Of a stretch of DNA of 64,000 nt, positions 54,092 through 61,375 are shown piece by piece (within the stretch, counting starts at the first letter, position 1; every line of letters begins with the position of its first letter). The stretch comes from Chengkuizengella marina. Lineage in GTDB: Bacteria > Bacillota > Bacilli > Paenibacillales > KCTC-33759. Location: the NCBI RefSeq assembly GCF_009910845.1, contig NZ_SIJB01000007.1:62001-126000 (forward strand). The letters run 5' to 3'. The position numbers were made by a program, and so were the translations under genes. The notes below the pieces were generated by a model. The model saw only the letters and a list, made by a program, of their open reading frames with translations, had not been told where the DNA came from and made no database searches.

Positions 54092-54694
54092 TTATTTTAA
54101 TTTTATGAGATTGTATTTAAACCCTAATGTCATCCCAACATTTAGAATCCAATGAATAGCAAAAGGAACAAATATGTTATGGGTTTGGAAATAAATCCAG
54201 CTAAATACAAGACTAGGGAAAGCAATATTAATCAACATGATAGGCTTTTTAAAATATCGAGTATGGAATCCAATAAATAATAGCGTTGTTATAATAATAG
54301 CAAGCCATGCATGATTGAACGTGATAAAAATTAAGTTTTGAATCAGTCCCCTAAACAAAAGCTCTTCAAATAATACAACGAAAAACATAAAATAAAACAA
54401 GGTAAAAAGCGAATACTTTTGATAGCTTTTATTTGTATCATCAATCCATTTCGAAGGAATATAGTATGCTAAAACCATGCTATATAACAACAAAACTATG
54501 GAAGTAATTATCACGCTTAATAGGATATAAATTGGTTCATGAAATGAAAAGAATAGCCTGCTACTGAGAACATCCTTATTAATAAAAATAAAAATAGTAA
54601 CAATTAAGATTAAGGTATAAACAACAAAGATCCGTATCGCATCTTTGGGATGAAAATCTTTTGTTTTACGTACTGTTTTTTTAAAATCTGACAT
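54092..54694 (-). CDS. CPBP-family intramembrane metalloprotease
   Basis: A 200-residue membrane protein with about six segments. The CPBP/Abi motifs are complete: FEELLFRGLIQNL (EExxxR), TTLLFIGFHTRYFKKP and FVPFAIHWILNVGM with the later His residues. GAGG is 8 bases before ATG 54694; the longer frame to 54763 has no site. Such proteases process prenylated or peptide substrates, or give bacteriocin self-immunity; no bacteriocin gene is adjacent. Confidence 0.85.
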   Translation of the reverse strand: MSDFKKTVRKTKDFHPKDAIRIFVVYTLILIVTIFIFINKDVLSSRLFFSFHEPIYILLSVIITSIVLLLYSMVLAYYIPSKWIDDTNKSYQKYSLFTLFYFMFFVVLFEELLFRGLIQNLIFITFNHAWLAIIITTLLFIGFHTRYFKKPIMLINIAFPSLVFSWIYFQTHNIFVPFAIHWILNVGMTLGFKYNLIKLK

Positions 54695-54977
54695 CCCATT
54701 TTCCTCTTTTGTCCATGTATTAATTTCATAATACAAACATTGTTTTCTTAAACTATTATACATTAGTTATGACGATAATTATAAACTTAAATGTGTCATG
54801 GATTATTTATATAATAATCAATAAACAGAGAATATAATAAAACGGTAATTTTTTATTTAATTAGAAAATTAAAATAGTCAATATTAAATGTTGAGTAAAA
54901 AAATAGAAACTTTCTCCAGTAATTATCGTTTATTAATATTATAGAGATAAATTGATATTTTAAATATGAGGTGTATT

Positions 54978-55790
54978 ATGAAAGACGTTTTAAAAATTGC
55001 AGAAAAGGTTGCAGTGGATGCAATTCTTAGTGCAGGAAGAGTAGCTCGTCAAATATTTAATGAGGATGATGTTTTGGTTGAAGAAAAGGGACCATTTGGT
55101 GATGTAGTAACTGAAGTAGATTATTTAGCTGAAAAAGTAATATTAAATAAAATTAAAGAACATTTTCCAAAACATCAAATAAGAAGTGAAGAAACGGGGT
55201 GGTCAGGTGTTGAAGGAGAATGGTTATGGGTAGTAGATCCTCTTGATGGTACGAATAACTTCGCTATTGGATTACCAATATTCGCTGTCGCCATTACATT
55301 ATTGTATAAAAAACAACCTGTATTAGGGGTTATTTATGATTCAATGATTGATAAGATATATATGGCTGAAATAAATAAAGGAGCTATTTGTGAAGATGAG
55401 TTTATACATATCAAATCTTCTTCATCCATTGAAAAAATGACTGTAGGTTGGATTCAAGGACATGTTGTGCAAAAGAATCCAGAAGCCATGAGATTAAAAC
55501 AGTTCCTTGATTTAAAGTTTAAAAGAACGCTTAGTTTGTGGGCACCATCTATACTCTGGGCAATGCTGGCTAGAGGAGATATTGATGGAATTATTCTTTA
55601 TAATTCAGAAGGAGACGATCTTTATGGAGGTCAACTTCTAGCTAAAGAAGCTGGAGCAATTGTAATGGATTTTGAAGGTAATCCTTTTGAAGGTATGAGT
55701 TCAGAGCCATACATAATTGCTTGTCATCCAGATCATAAAAATAAGTTTTTAGAGATTGTAAAAGAAGGACTAGATGAAAAGGTTGGGTAA
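54978..55790 (+). CDS. inositol-monophosphatase-family phosphatase
   Basis: A 270-residue Mg-dependent phosphatase: RSEETGWSG (Glu of site 1), WVVDPLDGTNNFAIG (DPLDGT) and DDLYGGQLLAKEAGA at the third metal Asp. The last motif is usually WDxAAG; here it is DDLYGG, so substrate range may differ from inositol phosphate. ATG 54978 lies 4 bases after GAGGTG. A 45-residue membrane protein follows 5 bases later. Confidence 0.87.
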   Translation: MKDVLKIAEKVAVDAILSAGRVARQIFNEDDVLVEEKGPFGDVVTEVDYLAEKVILNKIKEHFPKHQIRSEETGWSGVEGEWLWVVDPLDGTNNFAIGLPIFAVAITLLYKKQPVLGVIYDSMIDKIYMAEINKGAICEDEFIHIKSSSSIEKMTVGWIQGHVVQKNPEAMRLKQFLDLKFKRTLSLWAPSILWAMLARGDIDGIILYNSEGDDLYGGQLLAKEAGAIVMDFEGNPFEGMSSEPYIIACHPDHKNKFLEIVKEGLDEKVG

Positions 55791-55795
55791 AAGTA

Positions 55796-55933
55796 ATGGA
55801 AATACTCTTTTTATTGATTTCTCTGGTGATATTTGCTGGAATTTTAGGAAATCAACAAGCTATGATAAAAGAAATGAGATCAATGAAGGAACTTCTTCAT
55901 GATATCAAAAAAGAATTAAAGAATGAAGAATAA
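55796..55933 (+). CDS. mini membrane protein, 45 aa (copy 1)
   Basis: The frame begins MEILFLLISLVIFAGI, one membrane helix, then GNQQAMIKEMRSMKELLHDI and a basic, helical tail. An AAGGTTGGG stretch and the immediately preceding phosphatase stop support translational coupling. The motif GNQxAMIxEMRxxKxLL is repeated in a second, broken copy 63 bases later, which shows it is a real gene. Single-helix proteins of this design are common in Bacillales but unnamed. Confidence 0.65.
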   Translation: MEILFLLISLVIFAGILGNQQAMIKEMRSMKELLHDIKKELKNEE

Positions 55934-55996
55934 AGGATAAACTAAATAGTTCAGTATTGATATGACTATAGGAAAGAAAAGGTTAGGTATTAATAT

Positions 55997-56151
55997 ATGG
56001 ATTTCGTAATTATAATTATATCTTATTTTTATTTATTGGTTTAATTATTGGTCTTGGTATTATAGGAAATCAAAAAGCTATGATTGCAGAAATGAGAAAT
56101 ATAAAGAAACTATTAAATGATAAAAATATCGATATTCATAAAAAAGATTAA
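55997..56151 (+). pseudogene. mini membrane protein, frameshifted copy 2
   Basis: ATG 55997 reads MDFVIIII and then needs one frame change to continue as LFLFIGLIIGLGIIGNQKAM, IAEMRNIKKLLND and a stop at 56151. The 155 bases are two more than a multiple of three. It is a tandem paralogue of the gene at 55796, broken at a run of alternating T and A. Confidence 0.65.
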
Positions 56152-56187
56152 AATTAGTTAAGATAAAAATGAAAAGGAAGAACTTTA

Positions 56188-56616
56188 ATGAAATTATCAG
56201 GAATTAATCATTTATTATTTTCTGTCTCCAATTTAGATAAATCTATCGATTTTTATAAGAGTGTATTTGGTGCAAAGTTATTAGTTAAGGGAAGAAAACT
56301 TGCATATTTTGACCTGAATGGATTATGGCTAGCGATTAACGAAGAATCTGATATTCCAAGAAATGAAATTCATCATTCTTATACACATATCGCTTTTTCA
56401 ATCAAAGAAGAAGATTTTGAAGAGACTTTAAATAGATTAAAACAACTTAATGTTAATATACTCCCTGGCCGTAAGAGAGATAAAAGAGATAAATGGTCTA
56501 TATATTTTACAGATCCTGATGGACATAAGTTTGAGTTTCATACTGGAATCTTAAATGATAGATTGGAATACTATAAGAAAGAAAAACATCATATGATCTT
56601 TTACGATGAATCATGA
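56188..56616 (+). CDS. fosB: FosB-type metallothiol transferase (fosfomycin resistance)
   Basis: A 142-residue vicinal-oxygen-chelate protein matching FosB along its entire length: [19 protein letters not shown] (first His), [11 protein letters not shown] (His), the Tyr/Lys-rich loop, and [16 protein letters not shown] with the metal Glu. FosB adds bacillithiol (or cysteine) to fosfomycin with Mn or Mg. AAGGAAG precedes the ATG. It has its own terminator. Confidence 0.94.
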   Translation: MKLSGINHLLFSVSNLDKSIDFYKSVFGAKLLVKGRKLAYFDLNGLWLAINEESDIPRNEIHHSYTHIAFSIKEEDFEETLNRLKQLNVNILPGRKRDKRDKWSIYFTDPDGHKFEFHTGILNDRLEYYKKEKHHMIFYDES

Positions 56617-56632
56617 TTTTCTTAACAAAATG

Positions 56633-56664
56633 CAAAACCCCAACAAGCGACTGCTGGGGTTTTG
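56633..56664. terminator. terminator of fosB, also usable on minus strand
   Basis: CAAAACCCCA/TGGGGTTTTG stem with a 12-base loop. It can also end a minus-strand transcript from the peptide gene at 56835. Confidence 0.85.
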
Positions 56665-56760
56665 AGGGAACTTACATATTGGTTTATGTGTAATATGTTG
56701 CAACACAATAAAGTTATAGAGGCTTTAAAGATTAAGTATGAGATAAAAATACCAATATAT

Positions 56761-56835
56761 TTACCCTAGTAATTCTAAAATAGAAATAACGAAATTAAAA
56801 AAGTTAATAAAAAATTCAATCCAATCGAAATCCAT
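56761..56835 (-). CDS. 24-residue amphipathic peptide gene
   Basis: The minus-strand frame reads MDFDWIEFFINFF, then NFVISILELLG, and stops. It is acidic and strongly hydrophobic, like an amphipathic helix. A perfect AAAGGAGGTGA (56841-56851) is 8 bases before the ATG, one of the strongest ribosome sites in the window. A TATAAT box lies upstream on the same strand. The size and layout fit a membrane-active peptide, a type I toxin or a signalling peptide; I know no homologue. No Cys, no leader cleavage site. Confidence 0.6.
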   Translation of the reverse strand: MDFDWIEFFINFFNFVISILELLG

Positions 56836-57155
56836 TAGCTTCACCTCCTTTGAATAGAAGGTTGTTGTTTTGCCCCTAAAAAACGAATTTATTGTGCTTG
56901 TACACAATTATACAATATTTTCTAAAAATTATAAATATTTAAAATAAAATAAAAATATATAACATTAATTGAAAGAATTGTGTTTAATAACTAACTAATT
57001 CATATCATTCTAAACTGAAGTTATGAACTATGATTATTTTCTGGTTGGTAAATTAAATGTTTAACCCTATGTATACGCTTGAACAATTGTGTTAGTTATG
57101 TTTATGATTAGATATAGGAGTTTTTCAAAATATATATTGAAAGGAATTGAAAAAA
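56836..57155. other. AT-rich stretch before the thioredoxin-like genes
   Basis: About 320 bases. It contains the ribosome site and a TATAAT (minus strand, near 56908-56913) of the peptide gene, a short inverted repeat TTGTG/CACAA around 56892-56907, and nothing else I can support. Confidence 0.4.
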
Positions 57156-57713
57156 ATGGCCAAAACACCTTCAAATATGATTCCACTAAAATCAATAGCA
57201 CCTGCATTTAGTTTATTAGAACCGTTAACTGGTGAACAACGTACATTAGATGAATTAAAATCGCATACTGCTACAGTTATTATGTTTATTTGTAATCATT
57301 GCCCTTTTGTTATACATGTCCAGGAAGAGTTGGTTAAACTAGCAAATGATTATATTCGGAAGGGGATTTCTTTTATTGCAATCAGTTCAAATGATGTAGA
57401 GAATTATCCAGATGATTCACCAGAAAAAATGAAAGAGGATGCTGAGCGACTTCATTATCCTTTTCCTTATCTATATGATGAGTCACAGAAAGTAGCCAAA
57501 GCGTATGAAGCTGCTTGTACACCTGATTTTTACATTTATGATGGGAATATGACTTGTGTGTATAGAGGTCAACTAGATGATTCTCGACCTGGTAATGGTA
57601 AACCAGTTACAGGAGCAGATATTAGAAAAGCGTTAGATCAAATATTAATTGGAGAATTAGTGAATGACAACCAAAAACCTAGTCTTGGTTGCAATATTAA
57701 ATGGAAAGAGTAA
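57156..57713 (+). CDS. thioredoxin-fold peroxiredoxin-like protein
   Basis: Cytosolic 185-residue AhpC/TSA-like protein with the CNHCPF motif that marks the PRX_like1 group (FICNHCPFVIHVQEEL), a cis-Pro region ACTPDFYIYD, and a conserved late Cys in PSLGCNIKWK. A thiol-based redox or peroxidase role is probable. ATG 57156 lies 10 bases after AAAGGA; TTG 57147 is too close. The next thioredoxin gene starts 3 bases after its stop. Confidence 0.88.
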   Translation: MAKTPSNMIPLKSIAPAFSLLEPLTGEQRTLDELKSHTATVIMFICNHCPFVIHVQEELVKLANDYIRKGISFIAISSNDVENYPDDSPEKMKEDAERLHYPFPYLYDESQKVAKAYEAACTPDFYIYDGNMTCVYRGQLDDSRPGNGKPVTGADIRKALDQILIGELVNDNQKPSLGCNIKWKE

Positions 57714-57716
57714 TCA

Positions 57717-58019
57717 ATGGAAGAAATTTCAGAAGAACATTTTATAAATACTCTGAACGAACAGATAGAATTTGCACTTTTTATATATACGCCAATGTGC
57801 GGAACATGTAAACTAGCTGAACAAATGGTAAATTTTACTCTTCAAATGAACATAAACAAAACCATTTTTAAAAGCAACATAAACTATTTACCACAATTAA
57901 CAAAAACATATCAAATTTCAAGTGTCCCGTGTTTACTTTTGTTTAAAAATAGAATTTTGCTTAAAAAAGAGTATTCTTTGAATTCAGTGGATCACTTGTA
58001 TCAATTATTAAAATCTTAA
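57717..58019 (+). CDS. thioredoxin-like protein, CGTC active site
   Basis: A 100-residue thioredoxin fold protein (YtpP-like): FIYTPMCGTCKLAEQM holds a CxxC active site (CGTC) and SSVPCLLLF the cis-Pro. The gene is coupled to the peroxiredoxin-like gene, so it may reduce that protein. GGAAAGAG from the end of the previous gene serves as ribosome site. Confidence 0.87.
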   Translation: MEEISEEHFINTLNEQIEFALFIYTPMCGTCKLAEQMVNFTLQMNINKTIFKSNINYLPQLTKTYQISSVPCLLLFKNRILLKKEYSLNSVDHLYQLLKS

Positions 58020-58023
58020 AAAT

Positions 58024-58077
58024 ACATAAAAAACTGCCGGCTCATGATAATCAATCATGTATGGCAGTTTTTTATGT
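58024..58077 (+). terminator. Rho-independent terminator
   Basis: ACATAAAAAACTGCC pairs with GGCAGTTTTTTATGT around a loop containing a second small stem CATGAT/ATCATG. Confidence 0.88.
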
Positions 58078-58195
58078 TTTCATAATGTAAACAAAGCGTA
58101 AAACTGATGTTAAAACACTATCCTCAAAGTTAGAATATACTGAAAATATTCAAGTATATGCGCTTTCTTTTGAATTAGCAAAGGAGGCTAACAAC

Positions 58196-59044
58196 ATGAG
58201 GAATAGATACAAAATTATTTTAAGTTTAATTATTCTCTATCCAATGATGATTATCCTATATCCTATTGATCAGAGTAATGAAGTCATCGTAGCAGTATTA
58301 GATACAGGTGTTGACGATTCTCATCCTCTAATTAAAAGTAAAATAATAGAAGGATATGATTTCATCGATTTTGATTCTCAACCTGAAGATATAGTTGGTC
58401 ATGGAACACATGTAGCTGGAATCATTGCTACAAACGCTCCAAATGTTAAATTAATGCCAATACGAGTCATAACTGAAGAGGATGAAGTACAAAATACTTA
58501 TTTAGCAATTTTATATGCTGTTATGAATGGAGCCGATATCATAAACATGAGTTATGCAGAAACTTATAGTTTATTAACTAATTTAGTCATTAAATATGGT
58601 CAATCTAAAGGTGTTATTTTTGTAGCGTCCTCTGGAAATCAAGGTATTAAAGATGTGTTTTATCCAGCAAAATATTCAGGTGTATACAGCATATCTGGAT
58701 ATGACCAGTACAATAAGATCATATTTGGGAATTATGGGGAATTGGTATCCTATATAGCACCAGGAATCAACATTAAAAGCGCTGATCTGAATAATGGATA
58801 TATAGAAAAGTCAGGTACTAGTATGTCAGCAGCTTATGTATCTGGTGTGATTGCTTACTTGAAAATAAATGAACCCAATTTACAAACTGAGGAAATAACA
58901 GATCAATTAAATACAATTTCAAAAATTGTTACATCAGTAAATATAAATGATGGTCAGATTTCACAATACAGCTTAATAGATTTTAAGAATGTTTTAGATT
59001 ATTTTTCCAATAGGGTAGCTGCAAATTCGATGTATAATGATTAA
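58196..59044 (+). CDS. compact S8 serine peptidase (subtilase)
   Basis: A 282-residue subtilase with the complete triad: VAVLDTGVDDSHPL (Asp), GHGTHVAGIIA (His), SGTSMSAAYVSGV (Ser), and SSGNQG (oxyanion Asn). An N-terminal hydrophobic helix is followed directly by the catalytic domain, with no I9 propeptide, so it is probably a membrane-anchored or exported protease without an intramolecular chaperone. AAAGGAGG precedes the ATG. It stands alone after a terminator. Confidence 0.88.
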   Translation: MRNRYKIILSLIILYPMMIILYPIDQSNEVIVAVLDTGVDDSHPLIKSKIIEGYDFIDFDSQPEDIVGHGTHVAGIIATNAPNVKLMPIRVITEEDEVQNTYLAILYAVMNGADIINMSYAETYSLLTNLVIKYGQSKGVIFVASSGNQGIKDVFYPAKYSGVYSISGYDQYNKIIFGNYGELVSYIAPGINIKSADLNNGYIEKSGTSMSAAYVSGVIAYLKINEPNLQTEEITDQLNTISKIVTSVNINDGQISQYSLIDFKNVLDYFSNRVAANSMYND

Positions 59045-59255
59045 AATAAGCCAAGAAGTGGTGATTTTATACCTTTTGTGATAAATTTAAATAAGAAATA
59101 ATTGTACTTTAAGGGAGATGGAAACTCTTCTTTAAGGTTCTTTTGTATTTTATTTCTTAGAACAAAAACTCCTATCGGTTTCTCTCGAAGATGTATCGAA
59201 CAAAAAAATGTATATAATTGGTATTTGAAGATGACGATAATAAGGAGGATTGAAA

Positions 59256-59804
59256 TTGTTTGATCCAACGATTTTTGACAATATTAAAGTTGTATTAGAA
59301 GGGATTGTGTATGACTTAGATCTTGAAGAAATCATTCAAATTACAGACCGTAAAGATCTAGTTGATTTAGCTTCCATGTCTAGAACCTATTCCATACAAT
59401 TTTCTAAAAAACAAAACAATAAAATAAGTGCTCAATGCATTTTATCAACAAGTGTAGAGGATTTAAGTATGGAAATATTAGAACATGATATGCAACAGCC
59501 TGGATGTAAATTAGAGGTTAATTTTGTTATAGATTTTGTTGGTCAATCCATTGATGAAGTAAGTAACCAAGCACAAATAATAGAAAAAACATTACAAAAA
59601 ATATGGGAGAACAGACCTCATATCACTCAAAAATTTAGTTTTGAATCCAATCAGGAAGTAACAGAGGTCTTGATTCAAAATGAGATTAGATTGGATTTTA
59701 AAAGAAAAATTAATGAAAATCAATTGTCAGATTTAGAGGTTTTAATCGATCAGGTGATTTTATCTTTAAATACATTAAAAGATAAAGTAAATTACCCTAC
59801 ATAA
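59256..59804 (+). CDS. hypothetical protein, 182 aa
   Basis: Soluble acidic protein starting FDPTIFDNIKVVLEGIVYDLD, with a C-terminal coiled-coil-like helix (SDLEVLIDQVILSLNTLKDKV). TTG 59256 is 7 bases after AAGGAGG; TTG 59250 is too close. I cannot name the family; it looks conserved and stands 19 bases before the thioesterase gene, with which it is probably co-transcribed. Confidence 0.72.
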   Translation: MFDPTIFDNIKVVLEGIVYDLDLEEIIQITDRKDLVDLASMSRTYSIQFSKKQNNKISAQCILSTSVEDLSMEILEHDMQQPGCKLEVNFVIDFVGQSIDEVSNQAQIIEKTLQKIWENRPHITQKFSFESNQEVTEVLIQNEIRLDFKRKINENQLSDLEVLIDQVILSLNTLKDKVNYPT

Positions 59805-59823
59805 AAAATTGGAGGATTGTTTA

Positions 59824-60303
59824 GTGGAAGCGAAACCAGTTCATGTATCTCGTACTTATATGACAGAGCTTATTTTCCCACAGGATACTAATTATCATGG
59901 TACTGTTTTTGGGGGATTAGTTATGGCGTATATCGATAAAGTTGCTTCTATAGCAAGTATGAGACATTGCAGAAAAACCATTGTAACAGCATCAAGTGAT
60001 AATTTAGATTTTTTAGCACCTGCTAAGTTAAGTGAAGCTTTAGTTTTAGAGGCATTTGTGACTTGGACACATCGAAGTTCAATGGAGGTATATGTTAAAG
60101 TTCAATCTGAGGATTTATTAACAGGTGAATTTAAAAAAACAGCTACCGCTTTTTTAACTTTTGTAGCGGTTGATGAAAATGGTAAAGCTGTTCCTGTACC
60201 TGAGGTTATACCTGAAACAGATGAAGAGAAAAAATTATTTGAAACTGCTCCTGAACGTTATGAAATGAGAAAACAAAGAATGAAGAAAGAGTTAATTTAT
60301 TAA
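59824..60303 (+). CDS. hotdog-fold acyl-CoA thioesterase
   Basis: A 159-residue thioesterase of the YkhA/YciA group: FPQDTNYHGTVFGGLVMAYIDKVA is the hotdog helix with its Asn/Gly motif, then TASSDNLDFL and a Glu-rich C-terminus. It releases CoA from acyl-CoA. GTG 59824 is 8 bases after GGAGG; TTG 59809 overlaps the site. A strong terminator follows. Confidence 0.9.
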   Translation: MEAKPVHVSRTYMTELIFPQDTNYHGTVFGGLVMAYIDKVASIASMRHCRKTIVTASSDNLDFLAPAKLSEALVLEAFVTWTHRSSMEVYVKVQSEDLLTGEFKKTATAFLTFVAVDENGKAVPVPEVIPETDEEKKLFETAPERYEMRKQRMKKELIY

Positions 60304-60358
60304 ATATGATGATGTAGAAAAAAATCTAAGGATTTTGTTGTTTTACGTCATCACGAGA

Positions 60359-60385
60359 AGAAAGCTCCAATTGGAGCTTTTTTTA
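60359..60385 (+). terminator. Rho-independent terminator
   Basis: Perfect AAAGCTCC-AATT-GGAGCTTT palindrome followed by four more T, 57 bases after the thioesterase gene. Confidence 0.92.
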
Positions 60386-60454
60386 TATGAGATTTTAAGA
60401 ATTTTGATACTTCAAACAATGCAGAAAGAATACTTAGAAATGTATAAAAATGCA

Positions 60455-60483
60455 TTGAAAAGTGTTAATATTTGTATTATAAT
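60455..60483 (+). promoter_or_regulatory. sigma-A-type promoter
   Basis: TTGAAA (60455-60460), 17-base spacer, perfect TATAAT (60478-60483). Confidence 0.75.
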
Positions 60484-60486
60484 ATA

Positions 60487-60502
60487 GTTAGTTACAACTA
60501 AC
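60487..60502 (+). promoter_or_regulatory. operator-like palindrome at the transcription start
   Basis: GTTAGTT-AC-AACTAAC, perfect 7-base arms, begins 4 bases after the -10 box, where a repressor would block initiation. It resembles MarR/TetR-type sites, but no regulator gene is adjacent. Confidence 0.6.
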
Positions 60503-60536
60503 AAGACCATGCATTCACATTAACAGTGAGGAAATC

Positions 60537-60575
60537 ATGTTTTCACATCTTACTAAAGAATGGAGCAGATCATAA
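60537..60575 (+). CDS. possible 12-residue leader peptide
   Basis: ATG 60537, 5 bases after GTGAGG, reads MFSHLTKEWSRS and stops with TAA directly before the TTG start of the next gene. The GGAG of that gene lies inside it. This could couple translation; it may also be chance. Confidence 0.3.
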   Translation: MFSHLTKEWSRS

Positions 60576-61049
60576 TTGAAATATAATTACATCAAAAAAC
60601 GGGATTACTCATTTACTGGAAGAGAAATTTTAAAATCAAGGAATGACTTGACGAACTGGAGATATTGGTGTACAGATTCCAAAGTAGAAACAAATGTAGA
60701 AACAACTCCAATGGGAGATGTTTTGGAAGTTACCAAAGTAACCCCAAGAAGATTAAATTCAATCCTCTTTCAAAACATTAAGATGAATCCTAAAAATAAA
60801 AAATTAAAATTCAGTATATGGTTAAAAGCTGATCGACCTCATATTGCCACAATAAAAATACAAACCATGAATAGCAGTGAAAGTAATACCTCTGATTCTA
60901 TTAAAGTCACTAATGAGTGGAGTTACTACAAAGTTACAAATAAGTTTTTAAAAGATAATGAAGTAATCACCGTGGTACTCTGGCCTGGTGGATTTAATGG
61001 GACATCAGATGCAGTATATGCTTGGGGGGCGAGTTTAGTACAAATATAA
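60576..61049 (+). CDS. carbohydrate-binding-module-like protein, 157 aa
   Basis: A soluble beta-rich protein: NDLTNWRYWCTDS, LKFSIWLKADRPHIATIKIQ, VTNEWSYYKVT, VLWPGGFNG and YAWGASLVQI give the jelly-roll pattern of CBM4/9-like or head-fibre-like modules. It has no signal peptide and no catalytic partner, which is unusual for such a module. It starts at TTG after GGAG. It is driven by a near-consensus promoter with a palindromic operator, so it is probably a tightly controlled gene. Function unknown. Confidence 0.65.
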   Translation: MKYNYIKKRDYSFTGREILKSRNDLTNWRYWCTDSKVETNVETTPMGDVLEVTKVTPRRLNSILFQNIKMNPKNKKLKFSIWLKADRPHIATIKIQTMNSSESNTSDSIKVTNEWSYYKVTNKFLKDNEVITVVLWPGGFNGTSDAVYAWGASLVQI

Positions 61050-61375
61050 TTACATAAGAATCATTTAGAAGTGATATAAACATTTAAGATCAATTTTTGA
61101 AATGATAGCAGCTTTAATGAATAATTAGAGGTTTTGAAGATGGACTCTCCTAAATATATACATGATTTATATGGTTTTTAAATTAATCTAATTTATTCAT
61201 CACAAAACCTCTTTACATAAATATATTATTTTTATTAGTGATAAAGAGAAATAGACCCCCTTTCAAAGAGAGGTCTATTTTTCTGTATTGTCGTACGTAT
61301 TTTGTTGAAACAATGAAGCAAGGAACTTTGCCTATATACGTATAATCTATTCATTGATTCATATTTTATAACTTA
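61050..61375. other. gene-free stretch with inverted repeats
   Basis: About 325 bases. AGAGGTTTTG (61127-61136) pairs with CAAAACCTCT (61203-61212) across 66 bases, and a terminator hairpin follows at 61250. No coding frame is supported. Confidence 0.45.
61250..61284 (+). terminator. Rho-independent terminator
   Basis: AATAGACC/GGTCTATT stem followed by TTTCTG, between two convergent genes. Confidence 0.75.

Noticed and set aside
56836-57155. Riboswitch or T-box before the thioredoxin pair
   Set aside because: No specifier-like or conserved junction sequence; the only structures belong to the minus-strand peptide gene.
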